Shown: positions 33,399-41,488, counted from the stretch's first letter. The stretch: DNA of 42,190 nt from Acidobacteriota bacterium (GCA_027315185.1 DAHUYO010000024.1:1-42190), one strand, 5' to 3'. The notes: generated from the letters alone by a model not told the origin. Numbers and translations: made by a program.

Positions 33399-34283
33399 AT
33401 GAAGCCATCGCTGCGGACGGTAGAGCTCTGCGACCTGCGGTCGCTCGGTCTCGACGAGAGGGACCTCGAAAACTTCCTGAGCGGGGCGCCTGACGCGCTT
33501 GGCCTCGGGACCCAGGTCCGCGTACTTGACAGGCAGCGGCCACAGCAAAAAGGCCGGATGGACCTGCTCCTCGAGGACAGCGACGGCGAGTCCCGCTACG
33601 AGGTAGAGCTGCAGCTCGGCGCGGTCGACGAGAGCCATCTCGTCAGGGCCATCGAGTACTGGGACGTCGAGAGGCGGCGCTACCCCGCATACGACCATTG
33701 CGCGGTCCTTGTCGCCGAGGACGTTACGTCGCGATTCCTTAACGTCATCACCCTGCTAACCGGCTCGATACCATTCATCGCAATCCAGGTTGGTGCGTTC
33801 GCGGTGGACGGCGGGGTTGGCATCACGTTCAACCGCCTAGTTGACACGCGCGACATGCTCCGCGACGAGGAAGAGGGCGTCGGGCCTCCGAGCGACCGCG
33901 CATATTGGGAGGCCGGAACCGGGCCCGCGATCATGGGAATCGTGGACCGGTGCCTCGGCTGGATCAACGAGGTCGCGGCCCGGCGCCGTTCGCTGACCTA
34001 CAACAAATATTTCATCGGGTTAAACATCGACGGGAGCGCGAACAACTTCGTCTGGTTCAACCCCTGGAAGGCGTTCGCCTGGGTCCATGTGCACCGCGCG
34101 AACGCTAGGGACCCTGAGGCCTGGAGGGTGAGGCTGCTGGAAGCTGGCGTCGAGGTGAAGGTCAAATCGGCCGATGGGCCGCTCGACGTACGGGTGACGA
34201 CGAGGGAGGACCCCGCAAGGGACGTCCTTCTGCGCGAGCTGGTGCAGGAGGCCACGAAGGCGGAAGACGGGATCGCTGGGTAG
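33399..34283 (+). CDS. PD-(D/E)XK-like protein paired with OLD-family gene
   Basis: This is a 294-residue cytoplasmic protein. Residues 50-75 have the layout of a PD-(D/E)XK nuclease core: Asp55 in GRMDLLLED, 15 residues, then Glu70-Leu-Gln72 in RYEVELQLG, with Gln in place of the usual Lys, followed by a helix (HLVRAIEYWDVERRRYP). The next strand, DHCAVLVAEDVTSRFLNVI, and SIPFIAIQVGAF also fit this fold. The C-terminal half (about 180-294) has RSLTYNKYFIGLNI and WKAFAWVHVHRA, which I do not recognise. The start is set by GGGAGG 5 bases before the ATG; the upstream open frame to 33132 overlaps the OLD gene and is not used. It shares AGG-rich codon use with the OLD gene, so the two probably arrived together. 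The cleavage function is inferred only. Confidence 0.75.
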   Translation: MKPSLRTVELCDLRSLGLDERDLENFLSGAPDALGLGTQVRVLDRQRPQQKGRMDLLLEDSDGESRYEVELQLGAVDESHLVRAIEYWDVERRRYPAYDHCAVLVAEDVTSRFLNVITLLTGSIPFIAIQVGAFAVDGGVGITFNRLVDTRDMLRDEEEGVGPPSDRAYWEAGTGPAIMGIVDRCLGWINEVAARRRSLTYNKYFIGLNIDGSANNFVWFNPWKAFAWVHVHRANARDPEAWRVRLLEAGVEVKVKSADGPLDVRVTTREDPARDVLLRELVQEATKAEDGIAG

Positions 34284-34362
34284 GCGCGCGGCTTGGCCGT
34301 GCGCCGCGCAAATGCGGCCTGCCGGCCAAGGCGCGATCGGCCACCGGTAGGCCTGTCGGTCC

Positions 34363-34449
34363 GGCAGCCGAGACCGCTATCCCACCTTCGCTGCGCCGAG
34401 GGCCGGGGCTGACAGCCGGGACGGCTACCCCACTATCTTCGTTGCGGCG
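34363..34449 (+). repeat. two imperfect copies of a dispersed intergenic repeat (GACGGCTACCCCAC type)
   Basis: Copy 1 (34363-34398) and copy 2 (34411-34449) share the pattern GNCAGCCGNGACNGCTA then NCCCAC, an optional TAT, and CTTCGNTGCGNCG. A third, inverted copy is at 38044-38075. They lie between the nuclease-like gene and the convergent permease gene. Confidence 0.6.
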
Positions 34450-34468
34450 GAAGCGGGCTCGCTGGCGG

Positions 34469-36919
34469 CTATTCGTTGCGCAGGGCCTGGATGGGGTCCA
34501 CGCCGGCGGCGCGGCGGGCGGGAATGACGCTGGCCAGCGCGGCCACGGCGGTCAGGGCGACGGCGGTGGCGATAAAGACGGCCGGGTTCCAGCTTTTGAC
34601 GCCGAACAACAAACTGGCGAGCAGGCGGGTGAGGGCCAGCCCGGCCGCCCAGCCGATGACCACGCCCAGCAGCGCCAGCCTGAGGCCGTCGCCCAAGATG
34701 AGCCGCAGCACGCGGCCGCGCTCCGCGCCCAGGGCCATGCGAATGCCGATCTCCCGCTGGCGCTGCGCCACCGAATAGGCCATGACGCCGTAGATGCCCA
34801 CCGCCGCCAGCGCCAGCGCGAGCAGGGCGAAGATGCCCAGCAGCAGGGCGTTGAAGCGCTGCGGCGCGTTGGAGCGGGCGATGATCTGGTTAAGCGTGCG
34901 GGCTTGGTAGATGGGAATGGAGCGGTCCACCGCCCAGACCTGGCGCTCCGCCGCCGCGGTCACGGCGGCGGGATCGCCCGCGGTGCGCAGCACCACCGCC
35001 GGCGGCAGCAGCTTGACGAACTCCGCCATCAGCGCGTCCGGCACCTGCGACTCAGGCACGTAAAGGGCGTCGCGAATGTGCCGGTCGCCGAGCGATCCCT
35101 GATGCAGGTTGCCCACCACGCCGACGATGGTGCGCGGGCCGGGATCGGTCAGCGCCGGGCCCATGATGGGCTTGCCGATCCAGATCGCCTGGCCCACCGG
35201 ATCCTGGTGCGGCCACCAGCGTTGCGCCGCCGCCTCATTGATGATGACCACGCCCTGGGAATGCGCATTGTCGGCGGCGGTGAAGACGCGGCCGCGCAGC
35301 AGCGGAATGCCCAAGGCGGCGAAGATGTGCCCGGCAACGACGTGGTAATAGCCGTCGGGCATGTTGTTGCGCGGCGGCGACGGCCGGCCCATGATTTCGT
35401 AGGGCAGATCCGGGCAGCCCTGCAACGGCAAATCGTCCGAAAGCGCCGCCGCGCGCACGCCGGGCAGCCGCTGCAAACGCGGCAGGAGCTCGCTATCGAA
35501 ATTGGCCACGGTCAGCGCGCTGTTGTAGCGGCTGGGCGCCATGGCCAGGCGCATGGTCAGGACATTGGTGGGCTGAAAGCCCGGCGCCACGCCCTCCAGC
35601 CGCATCCAACTGGTGATCAGCAAACCCGCGGCGCTCAGCAGCACCAGGGCGAAGGCGATTTCGCTGACCACCAGCGCCGCGCGCAGCCGCCGCCGGCCGC
35701 GCCCCCCGCTGGCGCGCGTGCCGCCTTCCTTCAGCACCGCGTTGACATCAGGCCGCGACGCCTGCCAAGCCGGCGCCACGCCGAAAATCAACCCGGTCGC
35801 CAAACACAAGCCCAGCGTGAACAGCAGCACCGCCGGGCTGATGCCAATGGCGGTGACGCGGGGCAGGCTGGCCGGGCTGAGCGCCACCAGCGCCGGCACC
35901 GCCCAATAGGCGAACAATAATCCCGCCGCCCCGCCCAAAAACGCCAGCAGCAGGCTTTCCGTCAGCAGCTGCCGCGCAATGCGCCCCGGCGCGGCGCCCA
36001 GCGCGGTGCGCAGCGCCAGTTCCTGATGCCGTCCCGCCGCCCGCGCCAGCAAAAGATTGGCCACGTTGGCGCAGGCGATCAGCAGCACCAGACCCACCGC
36101 GCCCAGCAGGATCACCAGCGCCGGGCGCACCGGGCCGGACAACTCCCGCCGCAGCGGCCGCAGCAAAATGCCGCTGTTTTTGTCGGCGGAAAAGCGGCTG
36201 GAGAGCTGGTTGGCCAGCAGATGGATCCGCGCCTGCGCCTGCGCCAGGCTGAGCCCCGGCGCCAGGCGGGCGATGACATTGTAGATGTTCGCCTGGCGGT
36301 CGGTGTAGGTCAGCGAATGCTGCAAATCGAGTTGGGTAAAGACGTCGGCGCGGGGGGAAAAGCGAAAGCTCTTGGGCAGCACGCCGATGACGGTGTAGGC
36401 CTTGTTGTTGAAGGTGACCGCCTGGCCGATGACGTCCGCCCGGCCGCCGAACTTCGTCTCCCACAGGCCATGGCTGAGGATCGCCACCGGCGCATGCCCG
36501 GGCTGGTCTTCGTTCGGGGCGAAGTCCCGGCCCAGCACCGGCTGGACGCCCAAGACGCGGAAAAAATCCGCCGTCACATGCAGCCCGGCAAAACGCTCGG
36601 GCAGTCCCTGGCCCACCAAGCTAAAGCCGGTGGGCAAGGGATCGTAGGCGGCGGTGTAGGCGAAGGCCGGCGAGCGGTGCTCGTCCAAATAGTTGGGTAC
36701 CGAGGTGCTAGTTTGGCTGCCGCCGCCGTGGTAGCTTTTCCGCACCTGCACGATGCGGTCCGCATGGGGATAGGGCAAGGGCCGCATCAGCACCGCGTCC
36801 ACCACGGTGAACATGGCCGTGTTGGCGCCAATGCCCAGCGCCAGCGCCAGGATGGCGATGGCGGCAAAGCCGGGCGCCTGCCGCAGCAGCCGCAGCGCGT
36901 AACGCAGATCGGAAGCCAT
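34469..36919 (-). CDS. ADOP-family FtsX/MacB-like permease
   Basis: The 816-residue membrane protein has the double-permease layout of the acidobacterial duplicated orphan permease family. An N-terminal transmembrane helix (FAAIAILALALGIGANTAMF, preceded by DLRYALRLLRQAPG) leads into a MacB-type periplasmic domain (HVTADFFRVLGVQPVLGRDF, ILSHGLWETKFGG, TVIGVLPKSFRF). Then come an FtsX transmembrane bundle (VILLGAVGLVLLIACANVAN onward), a second periplasmic domain (AMAPSRYNSA, GHIFAALGIPLLRGRVF) and a second FtsX bundle ending IPARRAAGVDPIQALRNE. Related proteins work with an ATPase to move or release substrates at the outer face of the inner membrane; no ATPase gene is adjacent, which is usual for this 'orphan' family. 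It has many paralogues in acidobacterial genomes. The start is ATG at 36919, giving the canonical N-terminus. Confidence 0.93.
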   Translation of the reverse strand: MASDLRYALRLLRQAPGFAAIAILALALGIGANTAMFTVVDAVLMRPLPYPHADRIVQVRKSYHGGGSQTSTSVPNYLDEHRSPAFAYTAAYDPLPTGFSLVGQGLPERFAGLHVTADFFRVLGVQPVLGRDFAPNEDQPGHAPVAILSHGLWETKFGGRADVIGQAVTFNNKAYTVIGVLPKSFRFSPRADVFTQLDLQHSLTYTDRQANIYNVIARLAPGLSLAQAQARIHLLANQLSSRFSADKNSGILLRPLRRELSGPVRPALVILLGAVGLVLLIACANVANLLLARAAGRHQELALRTALGAAPGRIARQLLTESLLLAFLGGAAGLLFAYWAVPALVALSPASLPRVTAIGISPAVLLFTLGLCLATGLIFGVAPAWQASRPDVNAVLKEGGTRASGGRGRRRLRAALVVSEIAFALVLLSAAGLLITSWMRLEGVAPGFQPTNVLTMRLAMAPSRYNSALTVANFDSELLPRLQRLPGVRAAALSDDLPLQGCPDLPYEIMGRPSPPRNNMPDGYYHVVAGHIFAALGIPLLRGRVFTAADNAHSQGVVIINEAAAQRWWPHQDPVGQAIWIGKPIMGPALTDPGPRTIVGVVGNLHQGSLGDRHIRDALYVPESQVPDALMAEFVKLLPPAVVLRTAGDPAAVTAAAERQVWAVDRSIPIYQARTLNQIIARSNAPQRFNALLLGIFALLALALAAVGIYGVMAYSVAQRQREIGIRMALGAERGRVLRLILGDGLRLALLGVVIGWAAGLALTRLLASLLFGVKSWNPAVFIATAVALTAVAALASVIPARRAAGVDPIQALRNE

Positions 36920-37507
36920 TTGCTCTTTCTACGCAGATTACGCCGCATTGTTCCCGGCGAACGCAGCCAACATTGAACGGCGCGGGCCCCAGCCCCGCCA
37001 AGGCGGGGCGTCCCGCTTGGATCGGCGCGGCGCGGTGCGCCGCTTGCGCGCCGGCTGGGCCGGGGGCCCCGTTCGCCCCAACCCAGTCGGCGCATCGCTG
37101 GGGGCCGCGCCGCACTGCTTGCTTCGGCGAACCGCGGGCTCTCCCGCGCGCCAAGGGGGCGCCGGGAGTTTCTCGGCCTTTCCGCGCCCGCTTTGCCCCC
37201 AGGCGAGAGGCGCGGCCCAGCGAGCGGCCAACTTGCAAACGGCGGCTCTCATCCAACCGCACGCGAGTAACGTGAGCGGTAGTGGCTCGGGCCCGCTGGG
37301 CGGCGGGCGGGCCGAATGGGGGCGAGTGTGGCGGACAGACCGGGGAGGACGAGGCCGCGGCAGCCGCGGGCAGGGCTAACCGGCGGACGCGGAACCCAGC
37401 CTCGCCCTAGGCGGCGCGGCCCGCGGCCGCGGCTGGCTGGAACGCGGGGATGGCCGGGAGGACGGCCAGGAGAACGATCGAGAACCGTCTGTGCGCCGGC
37501 GACGCCG
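36920..37507. other. GC-rich intergenic stretch without a gene
   Basis: Nearly 590 bases lie between two divergent genes. Open frames on both strands are Arg/Pro/Ala-rich with no motif. It contains the perfect hairpin described at 36992-37009. No promoter hexamer stands out. Confidence 0.5.
36992..37009 (+). repeat. perfect palindrome GCCCCGCC-AA-GGCGGGGC
   Basis: An 8-base-pair perfect stem with a 2-base centre, followed by GTCCCGC. Its shape and sequence resemble the palindrome at 38105-38123, suggesting members of one REP-like family. Confidence 0.5.
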
Positions 37508-37912
37508 ATGCTTCTGCCCTTGGGGCTGCTCTTGGCGCTTCTGTTCGCGCCGCTAGCCGGCGTGGTTGCGCTTGCGCCGGCGGGCTTTGCGGCCACGCCG
37601 CCCGCACCCAGCCGCGTCATTCACCTCAACGGCATTCTCATTGACAAGTACTGCGCCGACATCGCCATCGCCAGCCATGACGGCTTGCTCCCCGTGGTGC
37701 ACCAAAAGGCCTGCATATTGCTCGAGAAGCCTTGCATTCAGTCCGGCCTGGGCGTGATCCAGGGCGATCGCTTCTATCCCTTCAGCGCCGCCGCCAACCG
37801 GCGCATGATCGCGGCGGTGCGCCGCTTAAAACGCGCCGACGACCTTGCTGTCTCCGTGACCGGCAACTGGAATGGCCGGACGCTGAGCGTCACCACCTAC
37901 CATTGGCGCTAG
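37508..37912 (+). CDS. small secreted protein with GxLIDxxC-type domain
   Basis: This 134-residue protein has a signal peptide (LLPLGLLLALLFAPLAGVVAL). The mature domain starts VIHLNGILIDKYCADI and contains KACILLEKPCIQSGLG and ends SVTGNWNGRTLSVTTYHW. This layout (strand, [IV]-x-D-x-x-C-A, later Cys pair, and a closing VTG-x(5-6)-L-x-V strand) resembles small exported beta-rich proteins frequent in acidobacteria, which look OB-fold-like. Three cysteines remain in the mature part. The function is unknown. ATG at 37508 is used because it opens the signal peptide; the in-frame stretch upstream is Arg/Gly-rich non-coding sequence. Confidence 0.7.
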   Translation: MLLPLGLLLALLFAPLAGVVALAPAGFAATPPAPSRVIHLNGILIDKYCADIAIASHDGLLPVVHQKACILLEKPCIQSGLGVIQGDRFYPFSAAANRRMIAAVRRLKRADDLAVSVTGNWNGRTLSVTTYHWR

Positions 37913-37987
37913 CTGAGGCTCCGGGTTATCCCACCCGGGAGCCCGGCCGCCGGCTTCAGCAGCTTGGCCGGCCCGGGCGCGTGGAAT

Positions 37988-38025
37988 AGGCTTCAGCCTG
38001 TGTGCCGCGGGCTTTAGCCCGCGGC
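37988..38025 (+). repeat. REP-like double palindrome (AGGCT-TC-AGCCT and GCCGCGGGCT-TT-AGCCCGCGGC)
   Basis: Two neighbouring perfect inverted repeats: a 5-base-pair stem at 37988-37999, and a 10-base-pair stem at 38004-38025 with a TT centre. From memory, GCGGGCTTTAGCCCGC-type palindromes recur in acidobacterial intergenic regions. Confidence 0.65.
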
Positions 38026-38043
38026 CGCCCAACCGCAGCCCTA

Positions 38044-38075
38044 GGCGCCGCGAAAGGCAGGATAGCCGTCCCGGC
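38044..38075 (-). repeat. inverted copy of the dispersed repeat found at 34363-34449
   Basis: Read on the minus strand this is GCCGGGACGGCTATCC followed by TGCCTTTCGCGGCGCC. It matches the core and the TTCG-NTGCG end of the two copies near 34.4 kb with a few differences. Confidence 0.55.
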
Positions 38076-38104
38076 GATCGGTTTCCGCCGCCCAGATGGC
38101 GACG

Positions 38105-38123
38105 GTCCCGCCATTGGCGGGAC
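38105..38123 (+). repeat. perfect palindrome GTCCCGCC-ATT-GGCGGGAC
   Basis: An 8-base-pair stem with a 3-base loop, in the same intergenic repeat cluster, 140 bases beyond the end of the convergent esterase gene. There is no T-run, so it is unlikely to be an intrinsic terminator. Confidence 0.5.
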
Positions 38124-38261
38124 GCCCACGCAAAATGGGCGCGAACACAGGGCCGGAGCCCCGCCAGGCTTTGGCACAAAGTTACCCGCCACGCTGGAGA
38201 TTCCCGCCGCCCCGCAACGCGGGCATGCCTGCTTGCGGCGTGCGAACGGTCGCGCTGCGCG

Positions 38262-39881
38262 CTATTTTCCTGCCGAGACGGGACCGGCGCCGAGCGGATA
38301 TTTCAGATGCCGCCGCCAAAACGCCAGCCGCCGCGGCGGCGCGAGCCGCATCGGGCCCAAGCGGTTGCCCAACTCCATCGTCCGCTGACGGTTGGGATTG
38401 AACTGCGGCCAATTTGGCAAGCCGCGGCCGTTGGGATTCCCGGTCTTGGCGAAGTTGAGCCAATAACTGGACATCTGCCGTTCCAGGCGGTAATCCACCG
38501 GCGTCCAGGGCCGCTGCATTAAGCGCAGATTGGCGAAGACATAGGGCAGCTCGGAGGAATGAAACACGCCGTACTCCGGATGCCGCGGCCAGGGAATGGC
38601 GTGATTGAAATAATAGGTATACACGCGCGGGCTGTAGCGCAGTTGCCGCCGCGCCCATTTGGCGATGGACACGCGGGCGCGGTCCTGGCGTCCCGCGGTC
38701 AGCGCCTCCCGCCCCTGGCGGGCATTCTTGGCGGGATAGAGTTCGGCGCATTGCGCCGCCTGAGCGCCGCACAGCCGCCGCAGCCCGGATTGATAGCCCG
38801 CCCAAGTGGGACGCGGGCGCGGGCCCATGCCGTAATAGCCGACGCCGATGTCGTCGGCGACCATGCCGATCATCACTTCCGCTTGCCGCCGCGGTCCCGG
38901 GCCCGGCCGGATCACCCAGCCATCGGTGATTGGCCCCAGGTTCGCCGTGCCGCCGGCCAAAATTTTCGCCGCGGGCAAGGCCCGCAACCGCGCGACCAGC
39001 TGACCGCCGCTGCCCTGCACGCCCAAATGCCGCGCCCAAGCGTGGCCTTGCCGCTCCGCCACGGCCAAGGGCGTGCCGCCCATCAGGCCATGCATGGGCA
39101 GCGCCGCCTGGCCGCTCATGATGATGGCGCGCTGGAATAATCCCTGCGCCAGCGGCGACCGCAGCAGCAGCCCTACGCTGGCGGCGCCCGCGGATTGGCC
39201 AAAAATGGTTACGTTCCCGGGGTCGCCGCCGAACGCGGCAATGTTCTTGCGCACCCAGCGCAGCGCCGCGATTTGGTCCAGCAAGGCATAGTTGCCCGCC
39301 GAGTGATGCGGCGATTCCCGCGCCAGCCCAGCCAGCGCCAAAAACCCGAAGGCGCCCAGCCGGTAGTTGCAGTTCACCACCACCACGCCGCGCCGCGCCA
39401 GGACCGCGCCGTTATAGATCCGCACGCTGCCGGCGCCGCTGACAAAGCCGCCGCCGTAGATCCACACCATCACCGGCAGAGGATGGGGCGGAGCGCGCGG
39501 CGCCCAGACGTTCACGTAGAGGCAGTTCTCGCTCGGCGCGCGGTAGGAATTGAAGGCATGCGTCCACGGTCCCATCCGCGGCGGGGGACGCCGCTGCATG
39601 CACGGCGCGCCGAAGTGTTGCGCGGCGCGCACGCCGCGCCAGGACCGCGCCGGACGCGGCGGAGCCCAACGCCCGCGCCCCACCGGGGGCGCGGCGAAGG
39701 GAACTCCGGCGAAAAAGCGCACCCCTCCCGCCAGCCGCCGTCCCATGATCCGCCCGGTGGCCAGGCGCACCTGGGGAGCCGGCGAAGCGGAAGCGGAAGC
39801 AGAGTTCCGCGCCGCGGCCAGCCATACTCCCGCCGCGAGCAAAACGGCGAGCGGCAATAAAAGGCGGCGAGACAGGCGCAA
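38262..39881 (-). CDS. secreted type-B carboxylesterase
   Basis: The 539-residue protein has a signal peptide (RRLLLPLAVLLAAGVWLAAA) and a type-B carboxylesterase/lipase fold. Motifs are GVPFAAPPVGRGRW, ENCLYVNVWAP (usual SEDCLYLNV), MVWIYGGGFVSGAG (oxyanion hole), the nucleophile elbow FGQSAGAASVGLLL and the catalytic His in VFHSSELPYVF. The acid residue, normally Glu in a DEG-like motif, appears here as VADDIGVG, so an Asp may serve. These enzymes hydrolyse carboxylic esters outside the cytoplasm; the substrate is unknown. The start is a TTG at 39881, needed to include the signal peptide, 3 bases after the stop of the small gene at 39885-40097. The two are therefore probably one transcript. 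Confidence 0.9.
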   Translation of the reverse strand: MRLSRRLLLPLAVLLAAGVWLAAARNSASASASPAPQVRLATGRIMGRRLAGGVRFFAGVPFAAPPVGRGRWAPPRPARSWRGVRAAQHFGAPCMQRRPPPRMGPWTHAFNSYRAPSENCLYVNVWAPRAPPHPLPVMVWIYGGGFVSGAGSVRIYNGAVLARRGVVVVNCNYRLGAFGFLALAGLARESPHHSAGNYALLDQIAALRWVRKNIAAFGGDPGNVTIFGQSAGAASVGLLLRSPLAQGLFQRAIIMSGQAALPMHGLMGGTPLAVAERQGHAWARHLGVQGSGGQLVARLRALPAAKILAGGTANLGPITDGWVIRPGPGPRRQAEVMIGMVADDIGVGYYGMGPRPRPTWAGYQSGLRRLCGAQAAQCAELYPAKNARQGREALTAGRQDRARVSIAKWARRQLRYSPRVYTYYFNHAIPWPRHPEYGVFHSSELPYVFANLRLMQRPWTPVDYRLERQMSSYWLNFAKTGNPNGRGLPNWPQFNPNRQRTMELGNRLGPMRLAPPRRLAFWRRHLKYPLGAGPVSAGK

Positions 39882-39884
39882 GAG

Positions 39885-40097
39885 TTATTTCTTCCCGGAA
39901 GCGGCAGCCTTGGCCGCCCGCACCTTTGCCCAGCGGCGGCGCTGCGCCTCCGCGATACGGTTCCGGCCCTCTTGGGAAATATTCCGGATTCCGCCGCCGC
40001 TGCCGCCGTGATCAAGGCCCCGAAGCACCTTTAAAGCGGAATCAATCCGCCGGCGCTGCTCCTCCAAGTCACGAATGGCTTTGCTAATGGTTGACAT
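39885..40097 (-). CDS. small basic coiled-coil protein
   Basis: A 70-residue protein with an N-terminal helical, coiled-coil-like part (STISKAIRDLEEQRRRIDSA), a Gly-rich hinge (HGGSGGG) and a basic C-terminus (EGRNRIAEAQRRRWAKVRA followed by AKAAASGKK). The ending R-I-A-x-A-Q-x-x-R-W-A-K recurs in small putative nucleic-acid-binding proteins of soil bacteria, from memory; DNA binding is plausible but unproven. ATG at 40097 is favoured over an upstream start because GAGGAGAAC provides a ribosome-binding site just before it, and a strong promoter lies about 60 bases upstream. The esterase gene follows 3 bases after its stop. Confidence 0.7.
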   Translation of the reverse strand: MSTISKAIRDLEEQRRRIDSALKVLRGLDHGGSGGGIRNISQEGRNRIAEAQRRRWAKVRAAKAAASGKK

Positions 40098-40420
40098 GGT
40101 TCTCCTCAGTTGTTCACCCAAAAAAACGCAGCACACCAAAGATATATGTTGAGGGTTATAGCTGGATTAAATTCAAATGTCAATTGTTGCGCGCGAAAAT
40201 CTCCCGTCCCGTATTCGCGCCGTCATTGCTGCCCAAAATCTCCCCTGGGCCTCCCCGCCCGTAGTGACCATCGCGGCGACGTGGGCTTGGAGCAGTCCCT
40301 CTAGCGCCCGGCCAACGCTTTTTTGGAGTTCTATCGTCGTGGGGCCGCGGCTGGGCCGCGACGACCGGCAGCGGATGCCTGGCAGCGCTACGGGCGCCTC
40401 CAAGCTACCGCGAGTAGGGT
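40098..40420. other. AT-richer regulatory spacer
   Basis: A 323-base spacer between the glycosyltransferase gene's end and the small basic protein gene. The half next to the small gene is clearly AT-rich for this genome and holds a consensus promoter (40155-40183, minus strand) and a 50-base leader with a run of seven T on the minus strand. No coding frame is convincing. Confidence 0.55.
40155..40183 (-). promoter_or_regulatory. near-consensus sigma-70 promoter for the small basic protein
   Basis: On the minus strand TTGACA (40178-40183) is followed after exactly 17 bases by TATAAC (40155-40160): 6/6 and 5/6 to consensus with optimal spacing. It is the best housekeeping promoter in the window, and it predicts a leader of about 50 bases. 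Confidence 0.75.
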
Positions 40421-41488
40421 TCACAACGCGCCCGGTGCAATGTTTTGCACCGCCAGCAGATCATTCACCGCCTGCTGAACTTCAAGATAGGGCACCTCGG
40501 TGACCGGCGCAATTAACAAACGATGCCGCACCCGCCATGGCGCCCACGCCTCCCGGTCAGTAGGGCCAAATAACGCAACGATGGGTTTTCCTAGCGCCGC
40601 GGCAATATGTAGCGGCCCCCCATCGCTGCCGATGACGATTTCCGCGCCGGCGATGACGGCGATCAATTCCGCCACCGTGGTCGGCGCCAGCAACCGGGCT
40701 CCGGCGGCAAGCAGCGGCGCGGCGGTCTCCGCATCGGGCGCCGCGGGATGCGCCAGCACCGCCGCCAATCCCCAGCGCTCCCGCAGCCACGGCAGCAGCG
40801 CCGCATAGCCTGCCGGGCGCCAGCGCATCGCCGCCTCGCGCGGAAAGGCGTTGACAAAGGCATAGGGGCCCGCGATGCCCGCCGCCGCCAAACGCGCCGC
40901 CATCGCCGAGCGCGCCGCCGCCGCCGGCACGACGCGCGCCGGGCCCAACGCTCCCGGGGGCAGGCCGAGGAAACGAAACAGCCCCGCCACATGCTCGGCG
41001 GTGTGCCAGCGCCGTTGCCCCGGCGGCGGCGGCTGCGGCGGCATGCGCAGGTTCACCGCCCAGCCGTGACGGTGGCCGACAAAGCCCGCCCGCCACTTCG
41101 CTCCCGAGCCCCAGGTCAGCCACGCCGCGGTCGAGCCGCCACGCAGGTTCACCGCCAAGCGCGGTCGCAGCCGGCGCAATGCCCGCAGCGCCGCCAGGCG
41201 TCCGGCGCCGCCGCCGGGCACGGCGATCACTTGCGTGATGTCCGGATTGCCCGCAAGCGCCGCCGTCCACTGCGGCTCCGCCAAATACACCAATCGCAGA
41301 TCGGGGCGCCAGCGTCGCAGCGCCGCCAGCGCCGGCGTGGTGAGAATGATGTCGCCCAGGCTGCGCAGCCGGATGACCGCGACCCAGGCGCCGCGCGGCA
41401 ACGCCACCAGCACCTGGCGGGCGGCAACGCCGGCGCCGTGCGCCGATGGCCCCGGAGCCAAGACGTCAGGGTTCAATTTTGGCTTCAT
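40421..41488 (-). CDS. glycosyltransferase family 9 (heptosyltransferase-like)
   Basis: The 355-residue protein is of the ADP-heptose:LPS heptosyltransferase family (GT9). The N-terminal half has VIRLRSLGDIILTTPALAAL and LRLVYLAEPQWTAALAGNP. The C-terminal donor-binding half has the GT9 signature VIGSDGGPLHIAAALGKPIV followed by ALFGPTD. These enzymes add heptose to the lipopolysaccharide core at the inner face of the cytoplasmic membrane, consistent with a Gram-negative envelope. Which sugar and position are used cannot be read. ATG at 41488 overlaps the end of the Trm112-like gene by 23 bases; a later start is possible because the first 30 residues are poorly conserved in type. It is the last gene of an ACP-Trm112-GT9 run. 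Confidence 0.9.
   Translation of the reverse strand: MKPKLNPDVLAPGPSAHGAGVAARQVLVALPRGAWVAVIRLRSLGDIILTTPALAALRRWRPDLRLVYLAEPQWTAALAGNPDITQVIAVPGGGAGRLAALRALRRLRPRLAVNLRGGSTAAWLTWGSGAKWRAGFVGHRHGWAVNLRMPPQPPPPGQRRWHTAEHVAGLFRFLGLPPGALGPARVVPAAAARSAMAARLAAAGIAGPYAFVNAFPREAAMRWRPAGYAALLPWLRERWGLAAVLAHPAAPDAETAAPLLAAGARLLAPTTVAELIAVIAGAEIVIGSDGGPLHIAAALGKPIVALFGPTDREAWAPWRVRHRLLIAPVTEVPYLEVQQAVNDLLAVQNIAPGAL

Noticed and set aside
40173-40424. 83-residue minus-strand frame between the small basic protein and the GT9 gene
   Set aside because: It overlaps the consensus promoter, has no ribosome-binding site and no recognisable sequence.
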